A stretch of 64,000 nt of DNA, from positions 62,001-126,000 of the forward strand of contig NW_003314311.1 of NCBI RefSeq assembly GCF_000143415.4, given 5' to 3'. The DNA is from Selaginella moellendorffii (taxonomy: Eukaryota > Streptophyta > Lycopodiopsida > Selaginellales > Selaginellaceae). The translations under genes were made by a program, and so were the position numbers. Shown here piece by piece: positions 23,420-35,168 of the stretch; position 1 is the stretch's first letter, and every line of letters starts with the position of its first letter. Below the pieces are notes generated by a model. The model was not told the DNA's origin, ran no database searches, and was given only the letters and a program-made list of their open reading frames with translations.

Positions 23420-26400
23420 ATGAAGTCGAAGTCGTTCATGACGGTGTTTGCGTCCTACAAGAGGCTTTTCCAAGAAGGTGATAAGTACGACTCCATAACG
23501 ATGATTTTCGGTACTCTAGGCTCGATGATCAATGGTTTATCGCTCCCTGCCGTGTACACAATTCAGAGTCACGTATACAACAACTATGGAAACCATACCT
23601 CCAACGCCAACAAACAGGTAGAAAAGAAGTTCCTTCGACCGATCCAGTTTCTCAAGTGATCTAAATGCTCGAAGTTTTGGTATGTAGGCAATTTGGTGCG
23701 TGTACTTGGCAGCCATCTCTCTGCTAGGAGCATATCTCGGTACGTCTCGATCATTTCCTCCTTTGTCGATCGATTTGAGTGCACCAAAATATCGCTCGAA
23801 TCGCGTCCCACTATTAAAAGATAAAGTTTGGTCCGAGCACTGTACTTAAAGCTGACATTGTCCATCTCCATCTCTCGTAATTGATTGCTGTTTCGTGCCT
23901 TGCCAGAAGTAAGCTGCTGGATCTATACTGGCCACAGGCAAGCGCGCAGGCTTCGAGTCAAGTATGTGAATTGCGTGCTACGCCAGGACGCCAGCTACTT
24001 TGATTGCAAGATCTCTACTGCAAACGTTATAGAAAACGTTTCCGCTGATATTGCTCACGTCCAGGAAGCTGTCGGAGAGAAAGTAAGTTGGCAGAAAAGA
24101 AAGAAAAACAAAAAACTCACCTTTTTTTGAGTGTGCATGATCTCATAGCTTTTACTACGCAGCTTGGCCACTTCATCGAGAACATCTCCCTTTTTGTTGG
24201 AAGCGTTATAACGGCCTTGATACTCGCTTGGAGGCTGGCTTTGATCGTCTCGCCTTTTGTGCTGGTGTTGCTCTTTCCGGGTTTTCTATACAGCGGAGCT
24301 CTCTCCAGCTACGCCAAGCAAAGGCAGGCATCTTATGCAACTGCGGGAAAAATCGCCGAGCAGGCAATTTCTTCGATACGGGTGGTCTACTCCTTTGTTG
24401 CCGAGAGGAAAACATTGGAGTTATACTCCGGGGCCCTGGAAGAGAGTATCAAAGTCGATCGCAAGCAGGGACTGGCCAAAGGACTTACGCTGGGATTCCA
24501 TGGACTACGATATGTCGTGTGGGCTTTAATGACTTGGTATGGAGGAAGTTTGGTAGCCAAGGGTCAAGCAAATGGTGCTCAAATACTCCTCGCGGGATCT
24601 GCATTTGTCGTGGGAAGCATGTAAGTGTCTATGCCATGAAAACATAGTTTCTTACATTTTGGATGCGGCTTTTGGCAGGGCATTGGGCAGTATACTCCAG
24701 AATCTTAGAGAGATCAAAGATGGCCAGGCAGCGCTCTCCAGGATTTTTGAAGTTCTTGAGACAATACCAACAATCGATATCGATTCTTCGAAAGGCCGAG
24801 TTCTCGATCGTGTTGAAGGAGAGCTAGAGTTTCAAAACGTCATATTCTCGTATCCCTCACGATCGGAACTCCCAGTTTTGGATGACTTCAGTTTGCATAT
24901 TGCTCCTGGTAAGAGTCAAAGCAAAAACACGTATTATTATCTAATATTATACCTCGCAGGAAAAACCACGGCTTTAGTTGGCAAGAGCGGGAGCGGAAAA
25001 TCCACGGTTATCTCTTTGCTGGAACGTTTTTATGATCCTTCGAACGGGAAAGTTCTTCTGGATGGAGTAAACATCAAAAACCTGCAATTGAAGTGGTATC
25101 GCGAGCAAATTGGATTAGTGAGCCAAGAGCCTATTCTCTTCTCGTCCACAATCAAGGAGAACATTTTTCTAGGAAAAGAGAACGCAACCTTGGAGGAAGT
25201 AATTGCTGCCGCCAGGAAATCCGACGCACACTCGTTTATTTGCGGCTTCCCAGAAGGATACGAGACTCAGGTCTGAAAGTCAAAACGCAGCTTACAGAAC
25301 ATGCAGATACTAACAAAACTTACTTCCTCAGGTTGGCATACGAGGAGAGCAGCTCTCTGGAGGCCAGAAGCAGCGTATAGCTCTAGCAAGAGCTCTGGTG
25401 AGAAATCCGGCTATTCTTCTCCTGGACGAAGCTACCAGCGCTCTCGACAACGAGTCCGAGAGGACAGTCCAAAGGGCAATCCAGGAAGCTTGCACTGCTC
25501 GAACAGCTCTAGTGATAGCACATAAACTTCGAGCAATCGAAAGTGCCGACTTGGTCGCGGTGGTGGAGGCTGGCAAGGTGGTGGAGTATGGAAGCAAGCA
25601 GGATTTGAAAAATGAGGGAGCTTTTGCAGAGATGTTCCAGCTCCAGCAGGTGGAAGGCGATCAATCTACAAGAAAAGGGTCGCCAGAAAAATTTAGACGC
25701 AAGAAAACGCAGGAAGAGAACGTCGAAGATGTCGTACAAACCAAGTTAGCGAGGAAGGATCGGATTGAACAATCGGGCAAGAAGAGGAATGACTTCATTC
25801 GTCTCCTCCTCATGAACCAACCGGAGTGGAAATACTGCCTACTCGGAATTGCAGCAGCAGTAAGTATCGGCTTCCTTCATCCGATCTTTGTTGCTCTTGG
25901 GGCCGACGTCATTTCGTCATTTTATTCGGATAGCCCTGCCAAAACCAGGCACAGAGTGAGAAACGATGCTATGATCTTCGCAGCACTCTCACTCGTTACT
26001 TTTGCCTCCAACACCCTCCAGCACTACAGCTTTGGATCCATGGGAGCAGCGCTTACTAAACGAGTCCGAGAGAAGATGATGGCCAAAATCCTCGAGCTTG
26101 ATATAAGTTGGTTCGATCAAGAGCAGCATTCTAGTGGAGCGTTAACTTCTCGCCTAGCGTCAAGCGCAAGCATGGTCAGTTACAGTCAATTTTGTCCAAA
26201 CTTTTTGATGCTCACCTCTTCTTTGCAGGTAAGAACAGTCGTGAGTGATAGGATCTCCCTCTTCGTCCAAACTGCATCAACTATTTCCGTGAGTGTTGTG
26301 GCTAGCTTTGTAGTCTCGTGGAAACTTGCCATCGTCATCACTTCCATCCAACCGGTTATCCTCATTTGCTTCTACTTTCGGGTAACCAGCCTCCAAGACT

Positions 26401-27649
26401 TCGCAAGGAAAGCTGCCAAAGTCCAGGAAGAAGTTAGTGAGCTGATCCTTGAGGGAGTCACCCGTCATCAAACCGTGGCAGCATTTTCTTCCCACTCGAG
26501 AATCGTCACCATATTGGAGTCTCGACTTGAGAGCCTCTCCAAGCGAGTGGTACGTCTGTCACAAGCAGCAGGGATTAGCTCTGGAATAGCACTCTTTGCT
26601 CTCTTCTCGTCTTACGCTCTTTGTCTTTGGTATGGAGGACGGTTGATCGCTCAAGGCAAGACAAGCTTCAAAGACTTCCTTCTCACATTTTACCTTCTCA
26701 TAAGCACAGGAAGGTCGCTGGCCGATACTCTCTGGCTAAGCCCGGATATCAGCCAAGGAAAGACGGTAGCGGACTTGGTCTTCGAGATATTGGATGAGAA
26801 ACCAACTTCAAAAAGTCTGGAACAAGGCTCGATGAAAAATCAAGAAATCACAGGACACATAGAGTTTGACAAGGTTTCTTTTGCTTACCCGTCACGGCCG
26901 GAAGTTTTCGTGCTGAAGAACTTTAGCCTCACCGTGGAAGTTGCTCAAACAGTAGCCATTGCTGGGCGGAGTGGATCCGGAAAGTCGACCATCATCAGCC
27001 TGGTGGAGAGATTTTACGACCCTCAGCTTGGCAGCATCGAGATCGATGGGAGAGATATTAGAAAGTTCCAGCTCGCGTCCCTGAGGCAGCAAATCGGGCT
27101 TGTCAGTCAAGGACCAACATTGTTTGCTGGAAGCATTGGTGAGAACATCGCGTACGGAAAAGAAAACGCTAGTGAGAGCGAGATCATGGAAGCAGCACGA
27201 ACAGCTAATGCTCATGGATTCATCAGGTAATTTTTTTTCTTTCTACGTACGTACCTTAGCTCAAAGTTGATGGACTCTCTCTATTCTGTAGTGCATTGCC
27301 GCAAGGATACTGTACACCGGTAGGAGAGATTGGAACACAGCTCTCGGGAGGGCAGAAGCAAAGAATAGCCATAGCTCGAGCAATTTTGAAGAGGCCGAGG
27401 ATACTTTTGCTAGACGAGGCCACGAGTGCGTTGGATTCCAAGTCGGAGAGCGAGGTTCAGCGTGCCCTGGAGAGGGCTATGGTGGGAAAGACAACCATTG
27501 TGGTGGCTCACATGTTGTCAACGATAAAAAACGCGGACAGGATTGTCGTGGTTGGGGATGGGACAGTTTTGGAGCAAGGGAGCCGGAAAGAGCTGCTCGC
27601 TAGAGGAAAGGACGGCGCATTTTTTTCGCTGGTCCATGCCTGTGATTAA
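23420..27649 (+). CDS. ABCB: ABC transporter, subfamily B (P-glycoprotein type), 1207 aa
   Basis: The exons are 23420-23617, 23688-23739, 23907-24082, 24163-24620, 24679-24908, 24960-25270, 25332-26174, 26229-27226 and 27292-27649; the total length is divisible by three. The layout is TMD1-NBD1-TMD2-NBD2, the full-size ABCB form that exports hydrophobic compounds (auxin, alkaloids, xenobiotics in known plant members) at the plasma membrane using ATP. NBD1 has Walker [10 protein letters not shown] (about 379-387), signature [10 protein letters not shown] (about 483) and Walker [13 protein letters not shown]2 has GRSGSGKST (about 1000), [10 protein letters not shown] (about 1106) and ILLLDEATS. 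Both H-loops are present (VIAHKL; VVAHML, where Met replaces the usual Arg). The catalytic set is complete, so the transporter should be active. Substrate cannot be read from sequence. Intron 7 is 54 nt, in frame and stop-free. Confidence 0.93.
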
Positions 27650-27952
27650 AAAGCAGCGAGATAGAAAAACAAAAACTGTATAGAGATTTACCTCATTCAG
27701 GATACCGTTTACACGTTTTAACTTGCCAAGAAAACCATATATTTGCTTATCAATATCAAGAAAATCGTGAATCATACCGGCGCTTGGTTGTTTATGGACA
27801 AGGATATTTGCGTTCTTATTGACATCTCCAGTTCGTTGTCCACGCTAAAAGCTGCGCATATTCCTGATGCATAAAATCTATAAGACAATTAATATGAGGG
27901 AATCTCTTGATCTGGTCAGCTTGTCGTCCGAAGCTTTCGCTGCACAAGAATG
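27650..27952. other. Spacer between convergent ABCB and FANCJ genes
   Basis: 303 bp between two stop codons facing each other. It should hold both 3' UTRs. An alternative FANCJ C-terminus would run through 27956-27816 on the minus strand (see findings). Confidence 0.6.
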
Positions 27953-30900
27953 TTACCTGTTTAGTGCTTCAAAATCTGAACACAATGTTACCTTTCCCGT
28001 TGCAGTCAATGAGGTTACGACTGGCCTCTTTAGTACAGGAGTGTCAACTGAAAACTGAGTCTGCTCAACTTGCTTTGGACTGCAATCAGAAGTTTCAATG
28101 GAATCCAAGAACAAAACGACCTGAAATACAGTAATAAGTATCAAGACCAGGGAAGACTTCATGAATTTTCTCGTACCTTTCCAGCGTATTTCATATTTGC
28201 AGGATCTGCAGCCAAGATGTGAGCGCCCAAACAGACGTCCAAGTCCGTGCACCAGCCACATACAATAGGCTTGAACACGCAACCATCCTCTTCGATCCAT
28301 ACCCCAGAAGAACACGCATTTCTCTCCCGAAAAGCTTGTCCACCGGGATTATCGTTGAGGTAGCTGTGCAGATGCTGGGCCTCCATGATGATCACTCGCA
28401 ACAGAGGCGTTGCAGTCATTGCGAGTGATGCTAGATACTTCTTCTCTAGTGTTTCCAATTGATACGTTGCTCTCGGGTTGTCATAGGCACTTAAGTGGTG
28501 GCCACATTTGCGGCAACAGAGATTCTTGACGTCTTTTGAAGCGTCGAAACGAGTTGCCATGGTCATAAGGTTGTCCGTCAAAACTGGCACTTGTACAGGT
28601 GATGAAAAATTAGCCGTTTCCGGGACCTGAGACACGTTGTTTAGACTGGTGATTCTGGGAGTTGATAAATTTGCAGATGGATAAGCACTGCAAATACAAA
28701 GTTAAAGAAGGCGCTTGTACAAGTGTCAATTACTTTGAATCAAACCATGGACCGCAGCATGAGGACAGCTTGATAACATCCTCGAGTTCAGGTTGTCGTT
28801 CACGCACAAGGGAGCTGAAAACAACAGCTTAAAACACAGTAACATAAAAATGATGCTCAGTTACACCTTGTCTTAAGAACAAAACCATCTGTGGATTGGT
28901 CTTCCAAAAGAGAGCTGGAAAGGATCTGAGTGCACGTAATGAAGTTAGCAGATATACGAACCAGGATTTTACGCCGCCTCCAGGCAAGGGTGTTGTCGTG
29001 ATGGATGAGATCACCGAAGAGCATTTCTTCGTAGAGCCAGTATTCTGTAAAAACAAAACATAGACAGAATTGAATGAAGCGTACAGCGATGAGTCTACCT
29101 CAAACTTGCTGAAAAAGGCTTGTAAATCCCTTAGAGCTTCCTGAAAACTTGCCGGTCTCATGATAGACTTTCTTAACCACTTGGACATATAACCGGTATA
29201 ATTTGCCTTGTTAAACCGCTCATCTGCAGAGGGCGGATGGGTTCGACTGCAAAATTTAGAGAACTTCTCACCTAACAGCACAATTGCACCATAGTCACCA
29301 CGGTGTCTAATGCAACGACCTGTGACATTCCTATTAGACAGAGATTTCAAAATCCAGATAAATAACGAACCGACTGCCTGGTTCAAAGCCCGAAATGCTT
29401 GATAACAGTACCATTGATCACCACCTAGAAGACTTTTAAGAGTTTTCTGGTTGTCGTTATAGTTCTTTTTCATAGCGACTTGGACGTCATTTCTGCATAT
29501 GTAATTTTAATCCACGAGTTGATAGAATTAGAGACTTACAGATTTGGAAAAGGAATACCAACGACCACCTATAGCTTGGGTTAAGGTCACAATATGCAAG
29601 AACAGAGTTTGTAGGATACAACAATACGCGCGTTTTCATCCGAGAAGTTTATTCCTTCAGATACCTGGATGTTGCTAGAGGTTAGACAAAACAAACACTG
29701 AAAGCCTTACCTTTCCCCTGCAGACTGCGAGAAAGGCAGCTCCAGTCTGACCACCTGCGGAAGTGAAGTTCTTCGGCGTTAGGATTCTTTTCCGTCTGGA
29801 AGGCTCTACATTTTCTCCCTTGATAACCTTGTAAAAATCCTTCAAAATGTCTTCAAACTTCCCAGTGCTTCCTTGCGGCTCTGAAATAAGAGGCACTTTT
29901 TAAGATCCAATGAGAGCATAGGCTTACCAACGAAAACACTTTTAATGTCCGAAATTCTCTTCCACTGACCGGTAGTTTTCCATCTGTTGCAGACTCGTTG
30001 TAAAAGCTTATAGCTTGGAAAAAACACGAGGGCGCCATCCGGAACTACATTGCATATTTGCTCCAACGCAGTTCCCAGGGCATCTTGAAAGGCGACTGTG
30101 TTTGCATGTTGGTAGCTTGCATTGAGCGGTACATTTCCTGGACCGAAGGAAACAGCAGACACAAGCAGCTGCACGTAAAAGACGAGACATCTAATAACGT
30201 ATAAAAAATAGTGGAACATGCACCTGTGAGTTTAAGTCTATGATATGCGGCGCTTCCATAATCATTTCGAAGGAAGTGCCAAGTTCCGAAGCAAACGAAC
30301 CGTTTGGGGACAAAGTCCTGGAAAAAGGATAAAAATCATGTGAATTCTTGGTTTTCGACTTCTTTACCCAGACGTAAGTACGACAGACTTGCAAATTGTT
30401 GCAATCTCGTTAAAAACAACCCCTGGATTCAGGCACCAGAAGCTCAGTTTGTGTAGCCATTCGTCAGTACCTACAACAGATATAGTTTTATTGCATGGGA
30501 AGAGAAACAGTTAAAAAGATCACCTTCGACTTTGTTTAAGACCCTCTGCACCACTATCTGATAGTCGTGAATGTATTCCGGTTTTGACAGCATGAACTTC
30601 AGCGCACAAAAGAGACCTGGACATTTCACTAAAATCATGACTGATTGTAGGTTTGTACATACCTTCCATTGCACTTGCACAACGTCCACTCAGATGAGGC
30701 TTTTCTGGATCTGGATCGGATGCAGCTCCCGCAGCCTTGACTCATGTTAAAGTAGAATTTGTTAAGCACAAACTGTTCTTTTACCTTCACAGCACAGTCT
30801 AGCTGTATAGAAAACGATTCAGATGAAATCCCAGCAGCTTGGAGTTGTTCTAGTCCCTTCGGACCTGTCCAGCTGAACAAAAGTAAAGGAAAGCCTTAAG

Positions 30901-32383
30901 AACAAAATTTCCATACTTCGAATAATAGTGGTCGACTTCCTTCCTCTGAAGATTCTCATCCTGCTGCCGTATCCAAATGAGAAGTTCCTATGTCAAAGCG
31001 AAACTAGAAGCTAAAAACGAATGAAAAAGGAGAAACCGCATGTTACCTGGACCATATCAAACAAAGGACGGTACAGATCATGTGAGTCTTCGGACGAGCT
31101 TAGTTCCTCGAGTTCATTTCGGAGTTCTTCAGAAGAAGCTACAAATTAGAAAGAACAATATAGACATTGATATTCAAACCTTCTAGAATGCTTGTATCCA
31201 AGTCAACACTACCGGCTTCCCGTGACATGTCTTCGATGTTACTGAAAAGCATTAATTAGTTTATAAAGCAGGAGGATAAAAGACATACTGAGCCTCGTCA
31301 AAAATGATAATAGCTCCCCGAATATCAACGTCCATCGCTTTTCGAAATATTGGACTAAGAATGTAACTGTATGGACAGAAGACAATCTGGGCATCTGCAG
31401 CCATTATTCTCGAAGTGAAGTATGCACATCCTGAAATCAAAGGCTCGTTAACAAGCTCTAAATGTTCAACAAACAAAAACCTCTAACTGAACGAGCCAAG
31501 GTCACCAGATCTTCAATGTCATGAGTTTCATGGCATCCTCCTTTGCGTAGCGCCGGGTGATGCTTCAATTTATTCACATTTCTGTAGCAGAGCCATGTTA
31601 TGATATTTTAGTCGAAGGAGAATTAATCTTACTTAAACTGAGGGCAGGCTTTGTGTGGATCCTTCAGAAGCACTTTACTGTCAAGAAGGAAAACCCGGAG
31701 TTAGAATAAAAGTCCTACGATGACGTCTAGAAAATTCACCATTCATCGTCCAAGTTTGCCTTCTTGCACACGTGTTGATTTGTGCAATAGTGTTTCCTTG
31801 CAGCCTGTCCACCGCCATTAGCAAAATCTCATACATACTACTCTGTTTTAAAGCTCACCAATATAGCCATTGGAACACGATAGTTCGTCTTTTTCAGCTC
31901 GCGAACAATCTGAGAGATTTGCGAATGTGTCCTCCTAGCAAAACAAACAAACAAAAAAAAAAAAAAAAAAACAAACCAAAACATTAGAAAAAAAAAATAA
32001 TGAAAAGAAAACGCTGTCAAATCTACTCACGTTGCGAAAAAAATTGTAGGTGGCTTGTTTTTCTTTGCTTGGTGCTTATCCTCGGCACCTGAAGCTGGTC
32101 CCTCGGGAATAAAACCACCACCAAATTGCGTAGCAGGACCCATCGAAGCTGCTGCTACCATTCGGTGCTGCTGCCACGCCAAGGCCGCGCACAGCAAAGA
32201 CAAGGACTTGCCAGACCCGGTAGGAGATTCCAAGAGCGCATTGCAGTGGCCGTCTGGATCCCGGAAAGCCCTCTCCAGTGTGGTTATAACCTTTCCCATA
32301 AAGGCGAGCTGCGATCCATAGGCCCTGTATGGAAACTCGACCTTGACTCCACAGATTTGATAGACATGCTGCTGAGCCTCCAT
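27953..32383 (-). CDS. FANCJ: FANCJ/BRIP1-type Fe-S DEAH helicase, 1047 aa, 26 exons
   Basis: The exons in transcript order end on the following plus-strand pairs: 32383-32031, 31934-31859, 31804-31740, 31677-31633, 31581-31481, 31430-31289, 31241-31180, 31138-31047, 30987-30917, 30872-30785, 30735-30663, 30628-30524, 30470-30368, 30317-30224, 30168-29928, 29895-29711, 29664-29620, 29568-29540, 29492-29371, 29319-29272, 29223-29099, 29044-28962, 28914-28867, 28814-28746, 28687-28177 and 28120-27953. XPD-family 5'-3' helicases of this type unwind DNA in crosslink repair and recombination. Seen: Q motif YGSQLAFM, Walker A SPTGSGKS (53-60), Fe-S cysteines (CTNQHVC, DEC, ACPQF, GCAYF), DEAH split by a splice site (258-261), [15 protein letters not shown] and [12 protein letters not shown]. 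The C-terminus adds a CxxC...CGWC zinc-binding module (about 880-985). Confidence 0.93.
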
Positions 32384-32858
32384 TTTGGGGAAGAAAATCG
32401 GTGCTGTTCTTCGCGTAATATCTCAAACACCGGAGCGATTGAGTGGCATTTCTATCAAAATCCCTACTATCAATCCAAAGACACAGGCATTATGATCCAC
32501 ACCTGAGCTTAGCGCCTTAGATCGATGCCGCGAAACAGCAGCATCAAGCATCGAGATCGATGAAGCCGCACCGCCGCCATCGGCTTGTTCGAATGGAGCA
32601 AATTTCCCGCCTAAATGAAAAACCCTAGAGAGTTCTTAAACATAGAACACTGCATTGTTTGAAACTGTAGAACTATAGCATTGCTTTAACAAATGTAAGA
32701 TTTTTTCATGGTCCCTTGGTACCTGGATTAAAATCGAGAATGGCTCTGTGAGAAGAGATACTTATAAGAATGTAAGTTACAATACCATTGCCTGGATCAA
32801 CATCGAGAATGGTCCTGTGAGAAGCGACGATTATAAGAATGTAACACAAGTACCTGGA
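32384..32858. other. FANCJ promoter region
   Basis: 475 bp between the FANCJ start and the DUF7054 stop, both minus strand. An inverted telo-box (AAACCCTA, about 32621) is the only motif I can name. Two near-identical 25-bp stretches (near 32735-32760 and 32795-32820) form a short local duplication. Confidence 0.5.
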
Positions 32859-33601
32859 TTAAATTCGAAGGAGGTGATGTTTCGAGGAACACCAGCACCT
32901 CATCTTCCAGGCCTCTAACTCGCAGTTTTCGTCCTGATCGCATTGATTCGTCTTGTGGAGTAGAAAATGCCGGCAAGACAAAGCTCCCAGTCTTTGGCTT
33001 GGTTTCAACGCTGGAATAGAAACAGTGGAGACTTAGCACTTCGCATAAAAAAGACGAGCAAGAGCTCTAGAAAGAACAGCAAAGGAAAATGAAAAACTTG
33101 CCTGTGAATTCCCCATCGTTGCAATAGAGGTCAAAGAGCTTTGCGTTGCTTCCAAGAACAGGAAGCCTCCCCTGTGCCGCATACGCACGCAGCGCCGTTT
33201 CTACGACCTGTTCCACTGTGGTGTTAATGTCCGCAATCGATCGCAAAGGCCCTGAAGAACCGAGAATCGTGATTGTTACCAAAATCTTGCTCTCTGCTTT
33301 GCCAACCTTCAAAACAATCGACAGCAACAGCATTTTTGTCAAGGTAAAAACGAAGAAGAACAAAACTTACTCGGTTTTTACTTGAAAGAGCAGCAAGCAG
33401 TCCTCTTGATGGCGAGGAGATGGCCTTTGGAGAGGATCTTTGAGGAGACTCTGGAGAGCTTTTCGCCTTCGAAATGGAAAATGGACTCGGAGAGCTTTTG
33501 CTCGCAGCCCTGTAGGTATGTAGCTGCGCGAGTTTGTCCTGGAAACTAGAAGCCGGAGCTGAATCTCTAGAGCTTTTGTTCTTTACAGCGGATGTTGTCA
33601 T
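32859..33601 (-). CDS. DUF7054 family protein, 195 aa
   Basis: The exons are 33601-33371, 33306-33102 and 33010-32859, in phase. The N-terminal 75 residues are Ser/Pro/Lys-rich and probably disordered. The conserved part is KILVTITILGSSGPLRSI, followed by VVETALRAYAAQGRLPVLGS and FDLYCNDGEFTALKP. It ends with LGALSCRHFLLHK, the pattern of the plant DUF7054 domain, a ubiquitin-like-looking fold of unknown function. The second intron uses a GC donor (gcaagt) and reading it as an intron restores the conserved GxLxxRxFxL end; retaining it breaks the domain. The C-terminal tail after the domain is short and Cys-rich. Confidence 0.82.
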
Positions 33602-33971
33602 GGTGCTTCAAGACTTCCACTCAATTCTTTTACCTGGATCCAATGTTGCGAGAATTCTGGCAAGAAATCTTGAAACTCAGACAAAGAACTATGTTTAGAG
33701 TTAAGGCCTACCTTAAAAGATTCGGAATCGCAAGTCAAAATCTCCCACTTGAAGTAGATCCAATCAAGGAGGCGGTAACTAAAGAACAATATTTGATTGA
33801 ATACGTTGCTGTACCAGAGGCACACGCAGATCATTGATTATGCACTAAAACTAAAACCATATCACTCACGTTACTACATGCCCCTTCCTTCAGTGTGAAG
33901 ATCATTCCTGTATCTATAAGAAGCAAAACAAGCAAATAAAACAAACGATGGAAACAAGCTACGAACCTTTC
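33602..33971. other. Spacer between CutC and DUF7054
   Basis: 370 bp without a supported gene. It should hold the CutC 3' UTR and the DUF7054 promoter. A plus-strand frame at 33592-33837 has no recognisable features. Confidence 0.5.
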
Positions 33972-35125
33972 TTAGGCGGGATAATTGTGCCTTGCTTCTT
34001 TACATGCCTGAACAATGGCTCTCACTTTCTCACAGTCTGCTACCATGAGAGTGGCGGTCCCAAGCATTGCGAGTGTAATTGTTTCGTTTACAAAACTCTG
34101 GCCAAAGTCAGAGGCAGAACGAGCAGAACCGTGGAGTTCAGTGACGTCAAGTGCGCTGACGATGCGTGCAGCATTGTCTTTGGTGATACCTCCTGCTTGC
34201 AGGACACAAGTTTAATATGCGAAGAAAGGAAAAAAACAGAACAGGAGAGAGAAAACCTCCAGGCATGATAGAAATCCGCTGCATGGAATTTTCTACGAGC
34301 ACTTTCAATAGAGGCAGTCCCTCCGTCACGGTTTCTCCTTGTCCGGATGTAAGAACTCTCGGCACACCGAGCTCCAGCAATGTCTTTCAAGTGTTAAAGA
34401 AAAACGTTAGCCACTTAACTACAAAGCATGAAGTTACCTGGAGAGACTTCTCAGCGTTTCTCGTAGCATCAAATGCACGGTGAAATGTCATGGAGAGTTC
34501 GTATCTTTTGCAAAGGCTGATGATCCGCGTCATCTACAAAAACCAAAGAAGTTTCGCTCGTCGGATGAAACTGAAGTAACTATCACAATACCACTTGCAA
34601 ATCAATATCACCATCGGGAGTGAGCGCACCGAAAGCAATGCCATGAACTTTCAAGTTTCCAGCCATATGAATGTCTTCGCAGATCACCTGTGCACGAAGA
34701 ACACAAAAAGGAAGTGAAGTTCCAAAGTCTGTACGCTGGACTTACGTCTATTTCATCCTCAGTGTAGCAAAAATCCCCAGCTCGAGGTCGTATCAAGACA
34801 TGGACAGGAATGCGAACGCGATCGAGAACAGCTTTGATCACTGTTTCCATGGATAGACAATTAGAACACAAGAAGAAGAAATAATTCTTAGAACAATCTT
34901 ACTTCCATAGCTGGGAGTAATTCCCCCTTGCGATAGAGCAGCGCAAAGCTCCAATCGTCCAGCTCCACCTAAGAAATGAAACGATCCCCATTCATGATCA
35001 TGATCCAGTATTGGCCTAGCGCCAGCCGAGTGATCGAGAGGAGAGATTACAATACCTTTCTCGGCTTGAATCGCAGAGAAGAGCGAATCCACGCACGCCT
35101 CGAAGAGGAAGCCGCATTGCGCCAT
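33972..35125 (-). CDS. CUTC: CutC family protein, 256 aa
   Basis: The exons are 35125-35056, 34968-34903, 34840-34746, 34687-34592, 34533-34438, 34383-34257 and 34192-33972, all in phase. The protein is a complete TIM-barrel CutC. It starts [10 protein letters not shown], then [90 protein letters not shown] and ELHGSAR. The family was named for copper homeostasis in bacteria and binds Cu(I) in human CutC, but its biochemical role remains uncertain. It is a single-domain cytosolic protein of normal family length. It shares a 43-bp intergenic region with the divergent EFM4 gene. Confidence 0.93.
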
Positions 35126-35168
35126 AATATCTCTCTTCGCTTAAACCCCGGATTTTAGGGTTCTTCAA
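35126..35168. promoter_or_regulatory. 43-bp divergent start region with telo-box
   Basis: Only 43 bp separate the CutC ATG (minus) from the EFM4 ATG (plus). A telo-box (TTTTAGGGTT, 35153-35162) lies within. The two genes must either share a bidirectional promoter here or start transcription inside each other's 5' region. Confidence 0.6.
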
